In this document: piece by piece, positions 47,301 to 48,220 of the stretch
Layout: each line of letters begins with the position of its first letter
How positions within the stretch are numbered: position 1 is the stretch's first letter
Assembly: GCA_023251255.1 (NCBI GenBank)
Contig: JAHEZD010000005.1
Span: forward strand, 58,889 to 107,108
Length of the DNA: 48,220 nucleotides
Direction of reading: 5' to 3'
Source of the DNA: Chitinophagaceae bacterium
GTDB lineage: Bacteria; Bacteroidota; Bacteroidia; Chitinophagales; Chitinophagaceae
Position numbers and translations under genes: made by a program
Notes under the pieces: generated by a model
The model's database searches: none
What the model saw: only the letters and a program-made list of their open reading frames with translations
What the model was told of the DNA's origin: nothing

Positions 47301-48220
47301 GTATCGCAGGATGGTGCTGTGGCACTGTTCGCCAGCAGTTACAGCAGTGCCGTGGACGGTGACGATGCCACCAAGATGGTGAACCTGGACGAGAACATGG
47401 CCATTGAGCGGGACAACAGGGCAATGAGCATCGAGAGGAGGGCCATGCCCTCATTGAACGATACCGTGCACATCAAGATGTGGCAACTGGCCAATAGGGA
47501 CTATGCCCTCAAACTGGATGCGGCCAATTTCACCGGTCCGTCCCCAGCAGCTTTCCTGCAGGATACCTATCTGGGCACCTCAACGCCCATTGACCTGGCG
47601 GGGACCACCAGCATTGCGTTCACTGCCAGCAGCAGCATCCCCGCAAGCACCGCCACCGGCCGCTTCAGGATCGTGTTCAGGGCATCGGGGGCACTGCCGG
47701 TAACCTTCACAGCAGTGAGGGCCTACCGCAAAGGCCAGGGTATCCAGGTGGAATGGGACACGCAGGACGAAGTGGACATGGACCGTTATGAAGTGGAGCG
47801 GTCCACCGATGCCGTGCGGTTCACCAGGCTGGGCACCGTGGCTGCCACCGGCAGGGCCAGCAACAGCTACAACTGGTTAGATGCGGCCCCTGTTAACGGC
47901 AGCAACTATTACCGCATCAGGTCACTGGGGAAATCCGGGGGGGCTGCCTGCAGCCAGACCGTGAAGGTGGACATCGGCAAAGCGGCAACCGGCATCAGTG
48001 CCCATCCCAACCCCATTGCGGGCAATAGCTTCCAGTTGCAGATGGACAACCTTGTGAAAGGGAACTATACCCTGCGCATCACGAACAATGCGGGCCAGGA
48101 GGTCCTCAGGCAGCTGGTCGGGCACGGGGGCGGTTCCGCCACGCAGGCCATACAATTGGGCAGCAGGCTAACAAGGGGCACCTACCAATTGGAACTCGAA
48201 GGAAATGGTACAAGGTTACT
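35388..48220 (+). CDS. Second giant T9SS surface protein, type A tail, stop beyond window
   Basis: This frame is open from the ATG at 35388 to the window end (4277 codons). A signal peptide (MKNIVLLLFLVCAASSPVFA) is followed by a unique N-terminal part to about residue 315, then thousands of residues of short Thr/Ser/Asn/Gly-rich repeats of the form F.NLTI...V.G.L.I..G.L...GNWTNNG.F..GTATVTF.G, consistent with a long beta-solenoid (inference). WTG/STDW..A.NW..G.VPT motifs occur at about residues 984, 1820 and 2727, and a variant at about 3540. A module of about 560 residues occurs twice (about 3130-3690 and 3694-4100). An FnIII-like part (VRAYRKGQGIQVEWDTQDEV) follows, then a Por_Secre_tail-like type A sorting domain (HPNPIAGNSFQLQM, then TRGTYQLELEGNG). 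Only some 10 residues are probably missing. It is likely an adhesin or surface-layer fibre. Confidence 0.9.
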   Translation, partial: MKNIVLLLFLVCAASSPVFAKYTITKATNPNFCSSYPSSYSSVSFAVNETSKSGNSGFTAGQTNVTFIVGFSNASFQFNPGVGTVTATGTNVTIVSYSITSTAITVTITTAASNTELNTINFNNLQVRATAAATGYIKRTGGTFRIDNKTTNPYNASLGDLTAGTPLAYSSSTTTQTVTSSIFSGSADNQIIGVQVVISGTCSSITATAFNFNTTGSTAAASDLTNAKLYYSGTTNLFSTSTLFGTATSPNGSFTINGSQSLNLGAGTYYFWLTYSINAAATSGNVVDAQLVSSVVGGSTFTPSTGNPSGTRTISSNVYYSISAGNWSTAIWSRTSGGANCSCAPIAGNGLVYVSHAVVLDNSYTVNYVTVQSGGTLTNAASKILTISTNLVTTGTGTFSASSTWVLSSLATGGAGTSSSSSPLTFTGSLNVGSGSTFQMTGGAALTVNGNITVDGTLALGSSNVTNSNAAGTIVNGTGSITGTGTITLGTNKTIPSGSALTISPIINITNNNTVTNNGTVNMQNDITGGGVNAQWTNAANAVLNMGGTTSTLLSTGVLDASAVPNTINYNGSGNQSIKTPSSSTYYNLYLASSGTGTKSLAAAITVNNDIQISTGAQLNAAANDITLNGDWINNGTNTTPFNSTGTINFNGSNAITGTGITSFNNIAITTSGTLTSNSSTGKVIVTGNWANEGDFDHNNGDVIFNGTTTISGSTVSVFNTAIVNASKTLTSSSTETDFDADLTINGTLNHNNGLIAFTGNGTPQNINGSSSALTLYQVELDNTSGSVTLSRPLIVNNLLTLNAGNLVIGSNNLTLGSTVPAIAGSPFSASNMIVASSTGTVIKSGTSAASASYTFPIGDNSTGTAEYSPITLTFSSGTYTSGSASVKVVNAKHPSNTNTTNYINRYWTVSTTGYTVTGATVAATYTDADIVGTEANMLMGKWGGSSPWTTYTSSLNSSTNTLTSPSITSFGDFTGMDNAAQWTGAISTDWATAGNWDGGAVPTSLTNVVVPSSAVRMPSLVSSSSCNGLTINSGATITNTASGTLNIASSFTNSGTYTDNGTTVFNGTSGQQTFAGISSFNNLTINNSSSVLLPAAITIKSNLLISAGILNANNFDIAAKGNWTNNVSTTAFTAGTATVTFSGTTAQSIAGTFATSFNNLTISSTASTVTLSVNASIAGNLSVTSGTFDLSTFTANRTASGGTLTIANNATLKIGGTNTYPSNFATNNLIVASNVEYAGTNQTVANVVYGNLILSSSSGAAVKTMPGTAMTILGNLSSSIGSGTSVAFTAAADITVNGNVTIGASTTFDGGSFIQNIGGNWTSNGTFNGNAGTATFAGASTTVSGSGTENFNNVTVTGSLVSLSSGSISLTGNLATSGTGSFTQASGGTITMSGSSKTISGSSISIDNLTISGTISTTASLTITGNLSVSGTLTASVGTITFSGSSKTVSGAGTISFATVSVTGSITSTANFSISTGLSVAGSLTATAGTATFTGTSVLSGTANLYNITINGTSLRLSASSVLGIANTLTVTAGTLDVTSSVPNTVNFNSTSNQNINTLTYDNLMLSNGNNKTALAGLTINNSFTIGTGTTFIPGAFTHTIYVDWNNNGSFTAGSSTIEFSGSQNSNINGATTFNVLTVNSASATTGVLLQSNTTAATVNMTQGKLLTGTNTLTITSTRTGNGFIIGNIQRTHAFTTGVDYAFEGPNNTINFSAVSSVTSVTVSVTESSIADFPFGGSISRVYNIAVPAGTYTATLRLHYEDDELNGSAESSMVLWHYNGSSWASSGKTANSTTSNYVEQSGLTNITNRWTCSDNSNVVQWNGSTSTDWNTAANWTVLQGSATAPPSSTDIVDLGTASFTNQPTISNAVTVKNIKFGSVQAITLSMASGGSLVSGNIDGTWATNRTHTINTNNQTVTINGDLVLSDGTTGHAIDLNIGTGTVTIAGSLIQSGAANIVFSGSGNLNIASDYTYTNGTFTAGTGTVTYNGIISQAVGNVTYNNLQINKAAASATINNATTIAGNLSIVAGQLDNFSTTTISGDVSIAATTTLYNYSVLHIGGNWLNSGTYTSSSTGTSVVFDGTGTQTISATTFNDLEFNKPVGTLAELTGDVTLKGNLIGTSGTLDIKSFFFNRDVVGGSATMLDNAKLIIAADNAPSKFANYYLSTNSTVEFNGTGTQHLLLPGVVYGNITFSNTGTKILYTPTTVNGDLSIGTGCTFDGGSNAITLNGNWTNNGTYTPSSSTLICAGATKNITGNTTFNKVTVTGSYTIINDVTFNGLLNITSAGSLSGGSSIHTTLNGDLTNSGILYTLGTTTFTGNTVQTLSLINAVQTVAITVYFNGTVAPVLNSTSAPQYGFLNINNTAGISASVGYIIAYGLTVGSGASFNGGSSSHTILGYVTNNGTITSSGTLTFVPSTATALNLGSSFTSTGNVNFAGTGAITLSGTPTSFKNVTVANSNVAGITPSSDWTITNNLTVASGATLNAGSHAFLIGGNIANGGTINSSTSTFTMNGSGAQNILSASAFNNLTINKSAGTTTLSANATVNGTLNFVAGNIQTNSNAVIQPSTGTVTGAAQNTGWVNGNFQKAIPTGNPTKTFEIGDNATYAPVTTVFSGVATPGNLTVSTTIGDNSATIGSAIEETATVNRYWTLTNNSTAFTSYNATFNFAASDVDAGATTSDFIVGKYSSGLWVYPTVGTLTSTSTQATGLTGFGDFQIGQPAVYVKLWDGGAGTNNWSDAANWNRDRVPTTTDDVNLDGANTINVDMAAATKDLLLNNQSLVLTIQAGQSLNVAGNLTLSTGTLNTANAFPSVSGTANVAGGTVGFIGSSSQTIPAYQYNNLTSSSTGSRLLATTGPIGIAGTFTPSTNSYTTTGSTILFNGTNQTIPVFNYDYLSVENSGSKTLTASIALAGDLNITGHLDAATYTITPTSSSTVNIEGTFTTSNVNGLTGGSNTAFANTNAFTLNLTGSTVEYSAATAQVITTRTDYNNLSLSGGATKSLSGDIAIGGSFKLATSADKLSIGSHTLSLNGTVDETGTGSITGSSGSNISIGGSGPFGTLVMDQSGAGTTNMVNSLSINRGSSGTVALGNALRLSGVLTPTAGILASGGNLTLASTASNTARIAPGPSGGGYITGDVTVERYITASGNRAYRLLTPSVNTSTSINANWQEGQANPNAGTNLPSPKAGYGTHITGTGGSTNGFDATITNQASLYTYNPAGPSWDAVTSTLGTLDANTGYLLYVRGNRDNINVLQSSTPSSNTTLRATGTLPQGDLSLTGLAGNTAFSLVANPYASPILWDANTGVYTGSNASNFENYITIWDPNVGTRGGFITIDKDNIAGGGTTNLTNEVQSGQAFFVQAKAGTTAPSLGLLETNKSTTSNLDVFRNGTQTETLKTFLFYTNASGRHPADGVTSLFRNGYSAAVDGDDAKQIDNWDEDVSIGRDGKSLSIERRPLVDANDTVPLKVARLKVQAYEWEFRPSSFNAPDLQAYLTDSYTGTETAISLSSTTVVPFTVTSNAATSAASRFSIIFKPISITNWTGANGTDFADASNWDNGLPSTTRNAVVPQVPNLPVLASAQAINSITLATSANITIATDLDIRGNLVNNGSIKGTGTLVLSGPRAQTVTGKGSIGNLSINNTAGVSIEAGTSNMQEVTGVLVLVDGTLSTNGNLTLKSTSTSSTATIAAIDGSTNRGSITGKVTVERYIPAGKRGFRFIAPGVTSTASIRANWQEAATSNVDDPRPGYGTHITGSTIDQLNGFDGTPTGAPSLFQFDNAAQAWNSGIANTDNTPLSAGSAYRLFVRGNRSYNLAGPAMPTSTATVLRATGTLVTGEVKLRSTATGATAGMPLLSGSAGGYSFVGNPYVSPIDWSLLSRTDITGYYYIWDPTLGTRGAYVAVSTDGTKSNPSSAATRDIQPGQAFFVQNSPVLAAGPELAIEETHKTGTLTNVFRTEPTPASISMQLSIAGSTVSQDGAVALFASSYSSAVDGDDATKMVNLDENMAIERDNRAMSIERRAMPSLNDTVHIKMWQLANRDYALKLDAANFTGPSPAAFLQDTYLGTSTPIDLAGTTSIAFTASSSIPASTATGRFRIVFRASGALPVTFTAVRAYRKGQGIQVEWDTQDEVDMDRYEVERSTDAVRFTRLGTVAATGRASNSYNWLDAAPVNGSNYYRIRSLGKSGGAACSQTVKVDIGKAATGISAHPNPIAGNSFQLQMDNLVKGNYTLRITNNAGQEVLRQLVGHGGGSATQAIQLGSRLTRGTYQLELEGNGTRL
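44799..47690 (+). repeat. Two tandem copies of a large C-terminal module in GC-rich DNA
   Basis: Copy 1 begins near VTVERYITASGNRAYRLLTP (44799) and copy 2 near VTVERYIPAGKRGFRFIAP (46491), an offset of 1692 bp or 564 residues. Shared landmarks in the same order are ANWQE, PGYGTHITG or AGYGTHITG, LLYVRGNR or RLFVRGNR, LRATGTL, NPYASPI or NPYVSPI, WDP..GTRG, QSGQAFFVQ or QPGQAFFVQ, SSAVDGDDA or SAAVDGDDA, and SIERR. The copies are diverged (about half identical by eye), so the duplication is old. A WTGA..W module separates them. Confidence 0.85.

Overview
The window looks like chromosomal DNA of a member of the Bacteroidota, probably a Chitinophagaceae-like bacterium (inference). The evidence is two giant cell-surface proteins with type IX secretion (T9SS) sorting domains, a PorP/SprF protein directly behind the first of them, LytS/LytTR and PAS-kinase two-component systems of the style common in this phylum, YceI-like secreted proteins, A-rich leader sequences in place of strong Shine-Dalgarno sites, and short dispersed intergenic repeats. 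I found no rRNA, tRNA, CRISPR array, transposase or phage gene.

Region 1 (1-9039, all minus strand) is an unusual run of redox enzymes. In transcription order it holds a small FAD-dehydrogenase subunit, a GMC flavoprotein with a C-x5-C-x3-C Fe-S motif (the pair resembles FAD-dependent glucose/sorbitol/fructose dehydrogenases), a VioB/StaD-type ferritin-like protein, an unrecognised 342-residue protein, a tandem A/B-barrel (Dabb-like) protein, a berberine-bridge-type FAD oxidase, and a DNase II-family nuclease cut by the window edge. None of the proteins whose N-terminus is visible has an obvious export signal. The first three genes are separated by 5 and 8 bp and are surely one operon. The others are spaced by 59-433 bp, with repeat-rich gaps.

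Region 2 (9822-25140, plus strand) is a 4763-residue surface protein made largely of 38 near-identical PKD units of about 85 residues. Nine more diverged PKD-like domains and a type B T9SS sorting domain follow. A PorP/SprF-family outer-membrane protein lies 10 bp downstream.

Region 3 (25560-34533) carries regulation and envelope genes: a LytS-type kinase with a LytTR regulator, a small secreted protein, a YceI / beta-barrel / YceI cluster ending at a clear intrinsic terminator, a PAS histidine kinase overlapping a receiver-CRP fusion regulator, and a small hypothetical gene. A perfect, loopless 58-bp palindrome and an inverted pair of dispersed repeats lie in its intergenic gaps.

Region 4 (35388 to the window end) is a second giant exported protein of at least 4277 residues. 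It is built of Thr/Ser/Asn/Gly-rich beta repeats, then two copies of a module of about 560 residues in distinctly GC-richer DNA, then what looks like a nearly complete type A T9SS tail. The two giants fill about 56% of the window.
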